Shown: piece by piece, positions 17,320 to 25,919 of the stretch | Position numbering within the stretch: the stretch's first letter is position 1 | Layout of the letters: each line of letters opens with the position of its first letter | Source of the DNA: Chthonomonadales bacterium | GTDB lineage: Bacteria; Armatimonadota; Chthonomonadetes; Chthonomonadales; CAJBBX01 | Length of the DNA: 64,000 nt | Reading direction: 5' to 3' | NCBI GenBank assembly: GCA_027459625.1 | Contig: DAIDHP010000002.1 | Span: 62,001-126,000 of the forward strand | Made by a program: the position numbers and the translations under genes | The notes under the pieces: generated by a model | The model's database searches: none | What the model saw: only the letters and a program-made list of their open reading frames with translations | What the model was told of the DNA's origin: nothing

Positions 17320-18240
17320 TCATCGGATCCAATTATCGATGATTTGCCGCTCATTAAATTTGGTCCACGCTATCTGGGAAGGCGATTCGCCTCTTAGGCA
17401 ACTTAATGGAATCAGTCCGATGATCTCGGATTCTCCAACCTCCGCCCCTAACATATTCGCCTGCCGTTGAATGTATCGAAATATCCATGGCATTGAGTTC
17501 CGCTCCGGACGGGTGAGATTCATGGATACCTGGGTAAGTGATTTGGTTGTAAGCTGCAAGCCCAATGATCGCACGCCTTCCAGTTCGGGAACGGTGTCTC
17601 GATTGCGACGGATCTTTTTTGCGATCCTCTTAGCCATGGATAAGTCATTCGACAGCAAAGTGACATTCCAAGCCACCAGCGGTTCTCGCGCACCCAATAC
17701 AACGCATCCTGCGGTTGGGTGTGGGAGGGACGGCCCGTAGTCTGGGTGCAGAGTCTCGTTCCTGTCGAGGGAGCGTAAAACCTCCGCCCGTATCTCCGGC
17801 AGGCTTTTGAGACAGTTCCTCTTGGCGTTCTTTTCATAGAAAAAAACGGGGATGTTGAATTCCGCGGCGAGTTGCGATCCTATATCTTCCGCGAGGGATA
17901 TGCATGTCTCCAAGGGGAAATTAGCTATAGGGGTGAGCGGAATCACATCCACGGCGCCTAGGCGCGGATGCACTCCGATATGTCTTCTCAAATCTATCTC
18001 TTCGACAGCGGCTCGCGCCCCGGAAAGTATGGCTTTGGAAATCCCGTTTGGCAGTCCGAGATAGGTGACCACCATTCTATTGTGATCGGCATCGGCGGAA
18101 TAATCGGCTACGACAATTTCGGGGATGCCCTCAGAAGCGCGCAAGATGCCATCGATGACATCCGAGCGACATCCCTCGCTGTAATTAACGGCGGATTGAA
18201 TGAAACCGATTTCACAGGGGAACGTTCTCTCTACGGGCAT
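17320..18240 (-). CDS. Glutamate formiminotransferase (FtcD N-terminal type)
   Basis: The product matches the formiminotransferase N- and C-subdomains: AVNYSEGCRSDVID, DYSADADHNRMVVTYLG, IDLRRHIGVHPRLGAVDVIPLTP. The His and Arg in the HPRLGA region lie in the folate/formimino site. The enzyme moves the formimino group from formiminoglutamate to tetrahydrofolate in histidine breakdown. Only the transferase is present (306 residues); the cyclodeaminase domain of the bifunctional enzyme is missing, as in many bacteria. A GTG/ATG start at 18288 is possible, but MPVERTF at 18240 fits the family. No other hut gene is near. It is divergent from rimO. Confidence 0.88.
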   Translation of the reverse strand: MPVERTFPCEIGFIQSAVNYSEGCRSDVIDGILRASEGIPEIVVADYSADADHNRMVVTYLGLPNGISKAILSGARAAVEEIDLRRHIGVHPRLGAVDVIPLTPIANFPLETCISLAEDIGSQLAAEFNIPVFFYEKNAKRNCLKSLPEIRAEVLRSLDRNETLHPDYGPSLPHPTAGCVVLGAREPLVAWNVTLLSNDLSMAKRIAKKIRRNRDTVPELEGVRSLGLQLTTKSLTQVSMNLTRPERNSMPWIFRYIQRQANMLGAEVGESEIIGLIPLSCLRGESPSQIAWTKFNERQIIDNWIR

Positions 18241-18348
18241 TACCGACGGTTTTCCTTTTTGATATTGCAAGATTCTACCCCAATTCATGTATTAATTTCG
18301 TTTGTATCGGGTAAACTATTAGGACGTATCGGAATAAATTCTTAAGTT

Positions 18349-19767
18349 ATGATTTCAAATCAACCAAACCAAAAGCGATTGGAAGAGGACGCAAGAGTAC
18401 GTCTGGTTAACCTCGGATGTCCGAAGAACGAAGTGGACTCGGAGGAGATGCTAGGGGTTCTTGTGCGATCCGGATTTCAGATCGATGCTACGTCCAAAGA
18501 TGTGGATGTGGTGGTGGTGAACACCTGCGGCTTCATCGAATCCGCGCGTGAAGAGAGTATTGATGTTATTCTCGACGCAATCGAGAGTAAGAAAAACGGT
18601 AAGGTCCGCAAGGTTGTTGTTGCTGGATGCATGGCGCAAAGATACGCTTCCGAGTTGAAGCGAGAGTTGCCGGAAGTGGATGTTTTTCTCGGCGCCGGTC
18701 GCATGTCGGATATTGGGATTGCGGTGCGTAATGCGTTATCCACGGATACCTCTGGAATCATTGATGTCGGGAAACCGCGGCACCGATGGGTGGACACTCC
18801 GACCAGAGTTCGGACGGGATGCAAATGGAGCGCCTACTTAAAAATCAGCGAAGGCTGCGATCATAAATGCACCTTTTGCGCTATTCCTTCGATGCGAGGC
18901 GGGCATGTAAGCAAGCCCTTGGAGAGAGTGATATCCGAGGCTGAGGAACTTGCTGCAGTTGGGGCGAAAGAGATCAATCTCATCGCTCAGGATTCCACCC
19001 AATATGGCTATGATCTTTATAAACGCCCGATGCTTCCCGAATTGTTACGGAGTCTCGCGAAAATCGAAGGGGTTCAGTGGCTGCGTCTTTTCTACTGTTA
19101 TCCGTCCCGGGTGAACGATGACATTATTAATGTGATCTCATCCACTCCCAAAGTTTGTCAATATATCGATATGCCGCTGCAACATGCGGACGAGGAAATC
19201 CTCATGCGCATGAAGCGTCTCGGCGGCGCCAAGAGTTATTTAAACCTCATTGAGCGTTTTCGTCAGGCGTCACCTGATATCTGTTTCCGTACCACGTTTA
19301 TCGTCGGCTTTCCTGGAGAACAGGAGCAGCATTTCCGGAATCTCCTCGAATTCGTGAAGGAGGCGATGTTTGACCATGTTGGCGTGTTCGAATACTCTCA
19401 GGAGGAGGGAACTCCATCCGCTCAAATGTCCGGACGCGTCCCATTAAGGGTGCGTCGGCAACGCAAGAACGATCTTTTGAAGGTTCAGCGAGAGATCAGT
19501 TTGAGTATAAATAAAAGCTGGATCGGACGAGAGATTGAGGCTCTGGTCGAGGAAGTCGGTAATAACGTCGCGATTGGAAGGTCATTCCGTGACGCACCGG
19601 AAATCGACGGGAAAATCATCATTCGATCCGCGAATGTCCAACCCGGAGAGATGATATCCGTACGAATCATCGATGCGAAACATTATGATTTGATTGCTGA
19701 ACCGGCATTTCCGAGGGATCCGAAGAATAATCATGAGGACACCCGTCTTTTAGCGTCTTTGGCGTAG
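18349..19767 (+). CDS. rimO: Ribosomal protein S12 methylthiotransferase RimO
   Basis: Radical-SAM methylthiotransferase that modifies the conserved Asp of ribosomal protein S12 (Asp88 in E. coli). The N-terminal UPF0004 domain has LVNLGCPKNEVDSEEMLG, NTCGFI and VAGCMAQRY (three cluster Cys). The radical-SAM core has SEGCDHKCTFCAIPSMRG. A TRAM domain (EALVEEVGNNVAIGRS...) ends the protein. The LGCPKN and DSEEM pattern and the single TRAM domain favour RimO over MiaB. It has 472 residues, slightly longer than usual by a charged tail. The following gene starts 23 bases downstream. Confidence 0.95.
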   Translation: MISNQPNQKRLEEDARVRLVNLGCPKNEVDSEEMLGVLVRSGFQIDATSKDVDVVVVNTCGFIESAREESIDVILDAIESKKNGKVRKVVVAGCMAQRYASELKRELPEVDVFLGAGRMSDIGIAVRNALSTDTSGIIDVGKPRHRWVDTPTRVRTGCKWSAYLKISEGCDHKCTFCAIPSMRGGHVSKPLERVISEAEELAAVGAKEINLIAQDSTQYGYDLYKRPMLPELLRSLAKIEGVQWLRLFYCYPSRVNDDIINVISSTPKVCQYIDMPLQHADEEILMRMKRLGGAKSYLNLIERFRQASPDICFRTTFIVGFPGEQEQHFRNLLEFVKEAMFDHVGVFEYSQEEGTPSAQMSGRVPLRVRRQRKNDLLKVQREISLSINKSWIGREIEALVEEVGNNVAIGRSFRDAPEIDGKIIIRSANVQPGEMISVRIIDAKHYDLIAEPAFPRDPKNNHEDTRLLASLA

Positions 19768-19790
19768 ACGTTTTTCTATGGAGGAAAATT

Positions 19791-21602
19791 GTGGATATCG
19801 CAATTGAAGCGAAATTGGATGAGGATTTGGCGATGCATCACGCCATGGACCTCTTTCACAGGTCTCTGCTGGAAAGCGGAGAACCGAAGAAGGCGTCCGA
19901 ATTGGTGAAGATAATAGGCAAGGATGACGTGAATGTCAAGTTGGCGCGGGTGGTTCTTGCATCCCACCCAAACCGGTTCACACACGTGGACCGGAAGTGG
20001 ACATTGGTAAGCCGTTTCGCCAATCCCACGCACACATTGGAGCGGAATCTCATAGACGATTTTGAAACATACGGATTACCCTCCACATTGAGGGCTATGG
20101 TGCAGGAGATGTCCGCAATCTTCCATCAATCCGTTGACCACTTGGAACCGATTTTGACAAGAGTGCTTTCCATGTCGGATCAATTCGTTTCATTGGGTTC
20201 CGGCAGATATGGTTTGCGCAAATGGTTGCTGAACATATCCTCCGAAGATGAAGATGATGTGTTATTCGATAATTTCCTCAAACGCATTGATGTGATGGCT
20301 TTTGATGAGCAGGAACACATGCTAGAGCCTGGTAATATCGATTCCGTTTACGCATTCCTGAATCAGGTGGCGAAGCCGGTGAACAGCCTTGTGCTGCAAT
20401 TTCTGTTATGGAGAAAAGCCCCCCATAAGTTCAATGCTCGGAAGATAATGATGACTATGCTGGACGGAAATGGTGCCACCCTTCTTTCGGGGGGATGGTG
20501 GATAGGTTCCGACGTGGAGCATCGTCTGATTGAATACTTCCCTTCGATTTCCCAACGCGAGGTGGATGAGAAAATGGAAGGGGTTGTGCAGGATGATGCC
20601 CAACTTCTTGTCGTCGGGGATGAGGATAGGGAGAGACTCATACAAGCCGTTCTCATTGCGGAAACCTCCTCTCACGCCAATAACCTTTTGGAAGCCTTTT
20701 TCGAGGTGGCGGTTGAGGATAGCACCTACTCTCAGGATTTGGAGACAGTCATTAACATTCTGAAGCACGACGAAAGGGTCTTGTGGGTGGGATCGGATAG
20801 ATTTTTCGTTAAGGAAGCCATTCCCGCTTACGTTTTCACCGTGCCTGAAAGCCTTCATTTCCCTGTGAACCGATACACCGATTCTGAAGGGAACGAAGTT
20901 GATTTGTTGTTGGAGGATGACGGTTTTGACGGCGGCTTGCAGCGAGATATCCTTTCTCCGCTGGCTCAGGATGTGTTGGACGAGGAGTTGGCGTACACTC
21001 CGGATACCAATCCCCCAGCCACCGCCAGGTGCGTACTGAAATATCATCACAAGGAGATTGGCACCTTTCCGCTGTGTCAGCTTCCCCCCGGATTCTTTGC
21101 ATATGATGTGGAGGTGATGCAAGGCGATCTTATCCTTCCGAACGGGCAAAAAACGGAAATATGGGTGAATAACTCCACAAGACTGGTTTACGGTCTTTTC
21201 GATTGGTATTCGACCCTGCCGGTGGATTCCGGAGCCGTCTTCTATCTGGAACGCCAGGAGCCGGATCGTTTTGTATTGACTTACGGCGAGGAGACTGAAC
21301 CGGCGATGTTCATCAGTCGAAACAGGGTCAACGAGCTCCTTGAACTCGGTCATCATGCGGAAGAGGAGGAGATGCCCACATTCGATATACTTCGCGCCAT
21401 AATGGAGCATTATCGCAAAGGTATCGACTTCATCACGCTACTCACCGAGACAAATATCGTGCGAAGGACCACTCGGCGGATGGTTGCATCGCTGCTGTCA
21501 AGCCACCATTGCTTCTTCCAGCGCGGCGGCGCTTGGGTGTTCGACCAAAAGAAACTGAGTCAGGGCTTCGACAAGAGCAAACGCAAATATCTAAAAAAAT
21601 AG
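19791..21602 (+). CDS. Protein with repeated winged-helix (HARE-HTH-like) modules
   Basis: No named family was recognised over its 603 residues. Four short segments look like the ends of winged-helix modules of the HARE-HTH type, in which a helix is followed by a beta-hairpin: HPNRFTHVDRKWTLVSRF (about 60-77), SDQFVSLGSGRYGLRKW, DERVLWVGSDRFFVKEA and HHCFFQRGGAWVFDQKK (near the end). Each has a charged residue, an aromatic and a Gly/Asp turn. The middle is acidic. The C-terminus is Lys-rich (KSKRKYLKK). A GGAGGAAAATT site supports the GTG start. It is cotranscribed between rimO and gltX, hinting at a role in translation or transcription, but that is only context. Confidence 0.62.
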   Translation: MDIAIEAKLDEDLAMHHAMDLFHRSLLESGEPKKASELVKIIGKDDVNVKLARVVLASHPNRFTHVDRKWTLVSRFANPTHTLERNLIDDFETYGLPSTLRAMVQEMSAIFHQSVDHLEPILTRVLSMSDQFVSLGSGRYGLRKWLLNISSEDEDDVLFDNFLKRIDVMAFDEQEHMLEPGNIDSVYAFLNQVAKPVNSLVLQFLLWRKAPHKFNARKIMMTMLDGNGATLLSGGWWIGSDVEHRLIEYFPSISQREVDEKMEGVVQDDAQLLVVGDEDRERLIQAVLIAETSSHANNLLEAFFEVAVEDSTYSQDLETVINILKHDERVLWVGSDRFFVKEAIPAYVFTVPESLHFPVNRYTDSEGNEVDLLLEDDGFDGGLQRDILSPLAQDVLDEELAYTPDTNPPATARCVLKYHHKEIGTFPLCQLPPGFFAYDVEVMQGDLILPNGQKTEIWVNNSTRLVYGLFDWYSTLPVDSGAVFYLERQEPDRFVLTYGEETEPAMFISRNRVNELLELGHHAEEEEMPTFDILRAIMEHYRKGIDFITLLTETNIVRRTTRRMVASLLSSHHCFFQRGGAWVFDQKKLSQGFDKSKRKYLKK

Positions 21603-21652
21603 ATTGTTAGGCGATGGATGTGTCTTTCGCCAATCACCATATTGGAGCAAAT

Positions 21653-23128
21653 ATGTCGGTTCGTGTGCGTTACGCTCCCAGTCCCACTGGGTCTCCCCAT
21701 GTGGGCAATCTGAGGACGGCTATTTACGACTGGCTTTTCGCCAGAAAAGAGGGCGGTAAGTTCATCACCCGCTTGGAGGATACCGATCGAGACCCTGCTC
21801 GATACAAACCTGAGTATATTCAGGATATAGAGAACAGCCTGCACTATTTGGGGATCACCCCGGATGAATGGTGGGTGAGCGGTGGTCCTTGCGCACCGTA
21901 TGTTCAGTCGGAGAGGCTGGAGTTATATCAGCATGCCGCCGAAGAGTTGATCGAAAAGGGGTTGGCATACCGTTGTTACTGCACCGAGGAACGTCTTAAG
22001 GAGATGCGGGACAGGCAGCAACGGCAAGGGTTACCGACAGGTTACGATCGGCGTTGTCGGTATCTATCCAAGGAGGATCACGAAAAATACCATCGGGAGG
22101 GGTTGTCCAGCGTGGTGCGGCTCGCCGTGCCGACGGAGGGGCAAACCACCTACCATGATCTCGTATACGGCGATATCACTTTTGAAAACAAGCTGATAGA
22201 TGATCAGGTGCTCTTGAAATCCAATGGATGGCCGACCTATCATCTTGCGGTGGTTGTTGATGACCATCACATGGGAATAACACATGTGATTCGCGGGGAG
22301 GACTGGATGCCTAGCACCCCGAAACAAATATTGCTTTATAATGCGTTGGGGTGGGAAACGCCGTTGTGGGTGCATGTGCCATTGATCGTGGGCAATGATA
22401 AAAAGAAACTATCCAAACGACATGGCTCCACGCAGTTTATCGAGTTCATCAGGGAGGGGTATCTTCCCGAGGCGTTATTCAATTTTCTCGTATTACTTGG
22501 CTGGTCTGCGGGCGAAGAAAACGTGGAGATCTTGCGTAAAGAGGAGATTTTACAACGCTTCAGCCTAAATGGCATAACGAATCATCCCGCAGTGTTCGAT
22601 TATGACAAGCTCAAGTGGATGAACGGAGAGTATATTCGCTCCGCCTCCACGGAAAGATTGACCGAACTTTGCATTCCCTACATGGCTGAAGCCAGGTTGA
22701 TAAGCGGTCTTTCTCCGACTCAGGAGGAGAGGAGTTTTCTGCAATCCATCATGCCCTTGCTTGTGGAGCGCATGAAAGTACTATCGGAAGTCGCCTCGCT
22801 TGCCGATTATTTCTATAAGCCTCCTGCGGAATACGATGAGAAGGGCGGAAGGAAATGGCTTACGGGACAGAGCGCCAGGGAAATAGTTTCGACGATCCTC
22901 GCGGCTATAACCGAACATAATAGGGAATGGACGGTGCAAGCAGCCGAAGAAATTGTAAACAACCTCGCCGAAGCCATGGGTTGTTCTCGGGGTCCGATCA
23001 TCCATACCATACGGATTAGCGTCACCGGCAGAACTGTGGGACCCGGTCTGTTTGACATTCTCGCGGTGATCGGTCGTGAGGAGACGATGAGAAGACTGAA
23101 CACGGCTTTGAACGGAATCCAGGATTAA
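21653..23128 (+). CDS. gltX: Glutamyl-tRNA synthetase
   Basis: Class I aminoacyl-tRNA synthetase that charges tRNA-Glu (and in some bacteria tRNA-Gln). The family start VRVRYAPSPTGSPHVGNLRTA contains the HIGH-type motif, and the KMSKS-type motif is KKLSKRHG (about residue 250). Cys-rich CYCTEE and the GEDWMPSTPKQ segment fit. Length (491 residues) is normal. The start at 21653 follows TTGGAG; an upstream in-frame start at 21614 would add 13 residues. It sits 50 bases below the winged-helix gene and shares its strand with rimO. Confidence 0.96.
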   Translation: MSVRVRYAPSPTGSPHVGNLRTAIYDWLFARKEGGKFITRLEDTDRDPARYKPEYIQDIENSLHYLGITPDEWWVSGGPCAPYVQSERLELYQHAAEELIEKGLAYRCYCTEERLKEMRDRQQRQGLPTGYDRRCRYLSKEDHEKYHREGLSSVVRLAVPTEGQTTYHDLVYGDITFENKLIDDQVLLKSNGWPTYHLAVVVDDHHMGITHVIRGEDWMPSTPKQILLYNALGWETPLWVHVPLIVGNDKKKLSKRHGSTQFIEFIREGYLPEALFNFLVLLGWSAGEENVEILRKEEILQRFSLNGITNHPAVFDYDKLKWMNGEYIRSASTERLTELCIPYMAEARLISGLSPTQEERSFLQSIMPLLVERMKVLSEVASLADYFYKPPAEYDEKGGRKWLTGQSAREIVSTILAAITEHNREWTVQAAEEIVNNLAEAMGCSRGPIIHTIRISVTGRTVGPGLFDILAVIGREETMRRLNTALNGIQD

Positions 23129-23179
23129 CTCACCAAGGGAGGGCGATCCTTCCTCCCAATACAATCATAAGAGGTGGAT

Positions 23180-23902
23180 ATGGCGGATATTATCGATATC
23201 AACACCCTTTTCGGCCCTAGGCCCAAAGAGGCTTCGGATCTATCATTGGACGATCTGCTTGCTCTTCGAGAGAACTATTCCGTTACCACAAGTTTCACAC
23301 TCTCAACCATCGGGATATTGTTGGATTTTCGCGCCGGCAACTCCGCCACCATAGCGGCATGCTCCGATAATCCAGGGCTGCAACCGACGGCAACCCTTAA
23401 TCCTCAGAGATGTTTTGATATTCCCAAGGCGATAGACGAAATCATGCAAAAGGGTTTCAAGCTGTTGAGGATTTTTCCGGAGATGCAGGATTGGGAGCCC
23501 GATTACGCACCGTTTATCTCACTGGTGCGCTCGTTAAATAACAAACCCCTTCCCTTAATGGCGGATGTCTCCAAGTCAGGCGTTGCCTCCCGCATTATGA
23601 AGGCGTGCGAAAATTCGAGTGTTTCCGTTATTCTTTCCGGGGTGGATGAGACATGCCTTACCGAAGCGGTTTCATTGATGCAAGGGAATTCAAACCTATA
23701 TATGGAAACCTCCCATCTGCTTGGGGAGGGTGTGATTGCACACGTGGCGAGGCTCACCGATGATTCCAAACTGCTCTTCGGATCTGGTTCTCCGGCTAGT
23801 CCGGTGCTCTCGTCTTTGACGGCGATTGAGATAGCCGACATCTCGGAATCTGCTCGATGTAATATTCTTGCAGGAAACGCTCGACGATTGCTTAATCTCT
23901 AA
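23180..23902 (+). CDS. Amidohydrolase-like TIM-barrel protein, metal ligands degenerate
   Basis: The 240-residue product has the strand-helix order of amidohydrolase-2 TIM barrels. It begins DIIDINTLFG, where the family has D-x-H-x-H, and ends LLFGSGSPASP followed by the ARCNILAGNARRLLNL helix, where active members have an Asp. The metal-binding His and Asp are therefore missing or replaced, so it may be a non-catalytic paralogue. AGAGGTGG precedes the ATG. The next gene is a related protein 52 bases away. Function is unknown. Confidence 0.68.
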   Translation: MADIIDINTLFGPRPKEASDLSLDDLLALRENYSVTTSFTLSTIGILLDFRAGNSATIAACSDNPGLQPTATLNPQRCFDIPKAIDEIMQKGFKLLRIFPEMQDWEPDYAPFISLVRSLNNKPLPLMADVSKSGVASRIMKACENSSVSVILSGVDETCLTEAVSLMQGNSNLYMETSHLLGEGVIAHVARLTDDSKLLFGSGSPASPVLSSLTAIEIADISESARCNILAGNARRLLNL

Positions 23903-23954
23903 ATCTCCCATTCATAGCATATCAACGATATGCAGGAAACAGAGAGGTGATGGA

Positions 23955-24701
23955 ATGCCCGTTTTCGATATTCACACATGGTTGGGGGGTGGCGTGGTTC
24001 CCGGCGTGGCCGGCAACGCCTCCCAGATCGTTAATTCAATGGCGACGAGGGATGTGGAGGGGGCTATCGTTTTTTCCGCTCACGCCATGTTGGCGGATGC
24101 GACCGCTGGAAACCGCATCTTGAAATCCTCCATAGATCCGCATCCAAACTTATATGGCGGATTAGTCACCAATACCAACAGAATCCCGCAGTCGATCGCC
24201 ATAATGCGCGAACTAATGTTAGGTAAGAAGTTCCTAGGCATGCTTATCACCAGCCCTCATCCGGAGCAACCCCTTTCCCGCTACGTCGCGGATGAGTTGA
24301 TTAACGCATACAGACGCTATTCCAAACCGCTCTTTCTTCCAACTCCCACTGCGGCTCATGTTCATGTGGCTCTTGATATAGCCAGGGAATACCCAATGCT
24401 CAAGGTTATATGTCTCGGCATGGGGGGGAGTGAGTGGAGAGCCGCTATTAATGCTGCGCACTATTGCCCCAATTTGCTTCTGGAAACATCCGGGGAATTG
24501 AATCGCACGAAACTATCAGTCACCCTGGAGGTGATCGGATTCCATCGAATTCTTTTCGGCACCGGCTCGCCTCATGTGGATAGCGCTGCGTCCAAAGGGG
24601 TCGTGACTGAGGCTGAATTGCCCTCGACGGTGAAAGAGGCGATATTATACGGGAATGCGGATAAAGTGTTCCGGCTGCACGAAGAGGAATATCGAATGTA
24701 G
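23955..24701 (+). CDS. Second amidohydrolase-like TIM-barrel protein
   Basis: This 248-residue protein shares the layout of its upstream neighbour (FDIHTWLGGG at the start, ILFGTGSPHVDS near the end, then an EAILYGNADKVFRL helix). It keeps one His of the D-x-H-x-H motif but has Trp for the second, and Gly for the usual Asp in the strand-8 motif. Activity is doubtful. The ATG at 23955 follows GAGAGGTGATGGA. The two proteins may form a heterodimer, since they are encoded side by side. An SMP-30 gene follows within 40 bases. Confidence 0.7.
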   Translation: MPVFDIHTWLGGGVVPGVAGNASQIVNSMATRDVEGAIVFSAHAMLADATAGNRILKSSIDPHPNLYGGLVTNTNRIPQSIAIMRELMLGKKFLGMLITSPHPEQPLSRYVADELINAYRRYSKPLFLPTPTAAHVHVALDIAREYPMLKVICLGMGGSEWRAAINAAHYCPNLLLETSGELNRTKLSVTLEVIGFHRILFGTGSPHVDSAASKGVVTEAELPSTVKEAILYGNADKVFRLHEEEYRM

Positions 24702-24740
24702 TTTCTATCGTTATCGGATGAGAAATATTTGTTGGAGGCA

Positions 24741-25610
24741 TGGATGGACCCCTTGCTGGTGGCGGATTATGGTTGCATGGTCGGGGAGAACCCTTTATGG
24801 CATCCAATTGAGAAAAAACTCTATTGGGTGGATATCCCCGCCGGTCGAATGTATCGCTTCGACCCAATTACAGGGAGAAGCGAGGTATTCTTCTCCGCTC
24901 CCGTTACTGGCGGTTTCACATTTCAAAAGGATGGCTCTCTTCTCCTCTTCATGGAGAAGGGAGCCATTGGCATATTGCGGGATAATCGTCTGGATTTGAT
25001 TTATGAATCCCTGCCGGGAGAGGAGGATTCCCGTTTTAACGATGTAATCGCCGATCCGCTAGGCGGTGTCTATTGCGGAACCATGCCGTCCAAGGACCAC
25101 TTGGCAAGTCTATATCACCTTGGAAAAGACGGGAAGATTTCCAAGGTGGTGCAAAATGTTCATCTTTCCAACGGAATCGCGTTTTCGCGGGATCAAAAAA
25201 CGATGTACTACGTCGATTCTCCAATTCGAACCGTTTATCGTTTTGACTATGACAAGGATATGGGGAAGCTTTCGAACCAAAGTGTATTTACAGTCACTCC
25301 GGAGGATGAAGGAGTGCCGGATGGTATGACTGTGGACGCGATGGGGTACGTTTGGGTCGCGAAATGGGACGGGGGATGCGTGGTGCGTTACACGCCTGAA
25401 GGCGCGGAGGAGAGAAGGATAGAGTTTTCCGCCGCGCGTTGCGCAAGCCTGTCGTTTGGAGGCGAGGATTACGGGGATATTTACATGACGGCGGCGGGCG
25501 GAGAGAATAAAGAGATATACGGCGCCGGCGCCGGGGGGCTTTTCAAAGTTGACATGCGTGGATGTGAGATATACGGTGTACCGGAGTATATGTCGGATGT
25601 TCGCCCTTGA
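24741..25610 (+). CDS. SMP-30/gluconolactonase family protein
   Basis: The 289-residue protein matches SMP-30/gluconolactonases. Visible marks are the N-terminal GENPLWHPIEKKLYWVDIPAGRMYRFDP (metal-binding Glu), NDVIADPLGGVYCGTM, SNGIAFSRDQKTMYYVDS and PDGMTVDAMGYVWVAKWDGG with the catalytic Asp and Asn. It would hydrolyse a sugar lactone, which fits sugar-acid catabolism together with glycerate kinase. TTGGAGG before the ATG at 24741 decides the start. It ends the rimO-gltX-amidohydrolase strand run. Confidence 0.88.
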   Translation, partial: WMDPLLVADYGCMVGENPLWHPIEKKLYWVDIPAGRMYRFDPITGRSEVFFSAPVTGGFTFQKDGSLLLFMEKGAIGILRDNRLDLIYESLPGEEDSRFNDVIADPLGGVYCGTMPSKDHLASLYHLGKDGKISKVVQNVHLSNGIAFSRDQKTMYYVDSPIRTVYRFDYDKDMGKLSNQSVFTVTPEDEGVPDGMTVDAMGYVWVAKWDGGCVVRYTPEGAEERRIEFSAARCASLSFGGEDYGDIYMTAAGGENKEIYGAGAGGLFKVDMRGCEIYGVPEYMSDVRP

Positions 25611-25616
25611 ACGCAC

Positions 25617-25648
25617 AAACGGCGAGGAGTATATTCTCCTCACCGTTT
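25617..25648. terminator. Hairpin between the SMP-30 gene and tRNA-Pro
   Basis: AAACGG-c-GAGGAG (25617-25629) pairs with CTCCTC-a-CCGTTT (25636-25648) with one internal mismatch and a six-base loop. There is no T run on either side, so it may be a weak bidirectional terminator for the convergent genes. Confidence 0.45.
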
Positions 25649-25654
25649 GACGTA

Positions 25655-25728
25655 TCGGGGTGAGAGGATTTGAACCTCCGACCTCGCAGTCCCGAACCGC
25701 GCGCTCTACCAAGCTGAGCCACACCCCG
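25655..25728 (-). tRNA. tRNA-Pro (anticodon CGG)
   Basis: Read on the minus strand, the acceptor arms CGGGGTG and CACCCCG pair. The D arm is GCTC...GAGC. The anticodon stem CGCGG/CTGCG encloses the loop TTCGGGA (anticodon CGG), and the T arm GGAGG-TTCAAAT-CCTCT is intact. The discriminator is A and CCA is not encoded. It decodes CCG proline codons. Confidence 0.93.
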
Positions 25729-25919
25729 TTGAGTCCTTCTATTATAGCCCTCATCCCTTTGAAGTGTCAAGAATAATGCTTGCATGATCGTAAAAGGGGG
25801 ATGTCTGTTCGTTAAACCACGACAATATCGATTGAAAGCAAATGGAAAGTTTCAGATGTTCGTTCGAATTTCAACCTGCTTCCTCGTTTTTGCACGCGAA
25901 TCAAAAAAAGGATAATGGA

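Noticed and set aside
20406-21410. A 334-codon open frame antisense to the winged-helix-like gene
   Set aside because: No ribosome-binding site or domain; the plus-strand gene has a strong ribosome-binding site and lies in an operon.
23128-23170. Hairpin GGGAGG...CCTCCC after gltX as a terminator
   Set aside because: The stem is short, the loop awkward and no T run follows, so it is not supported.
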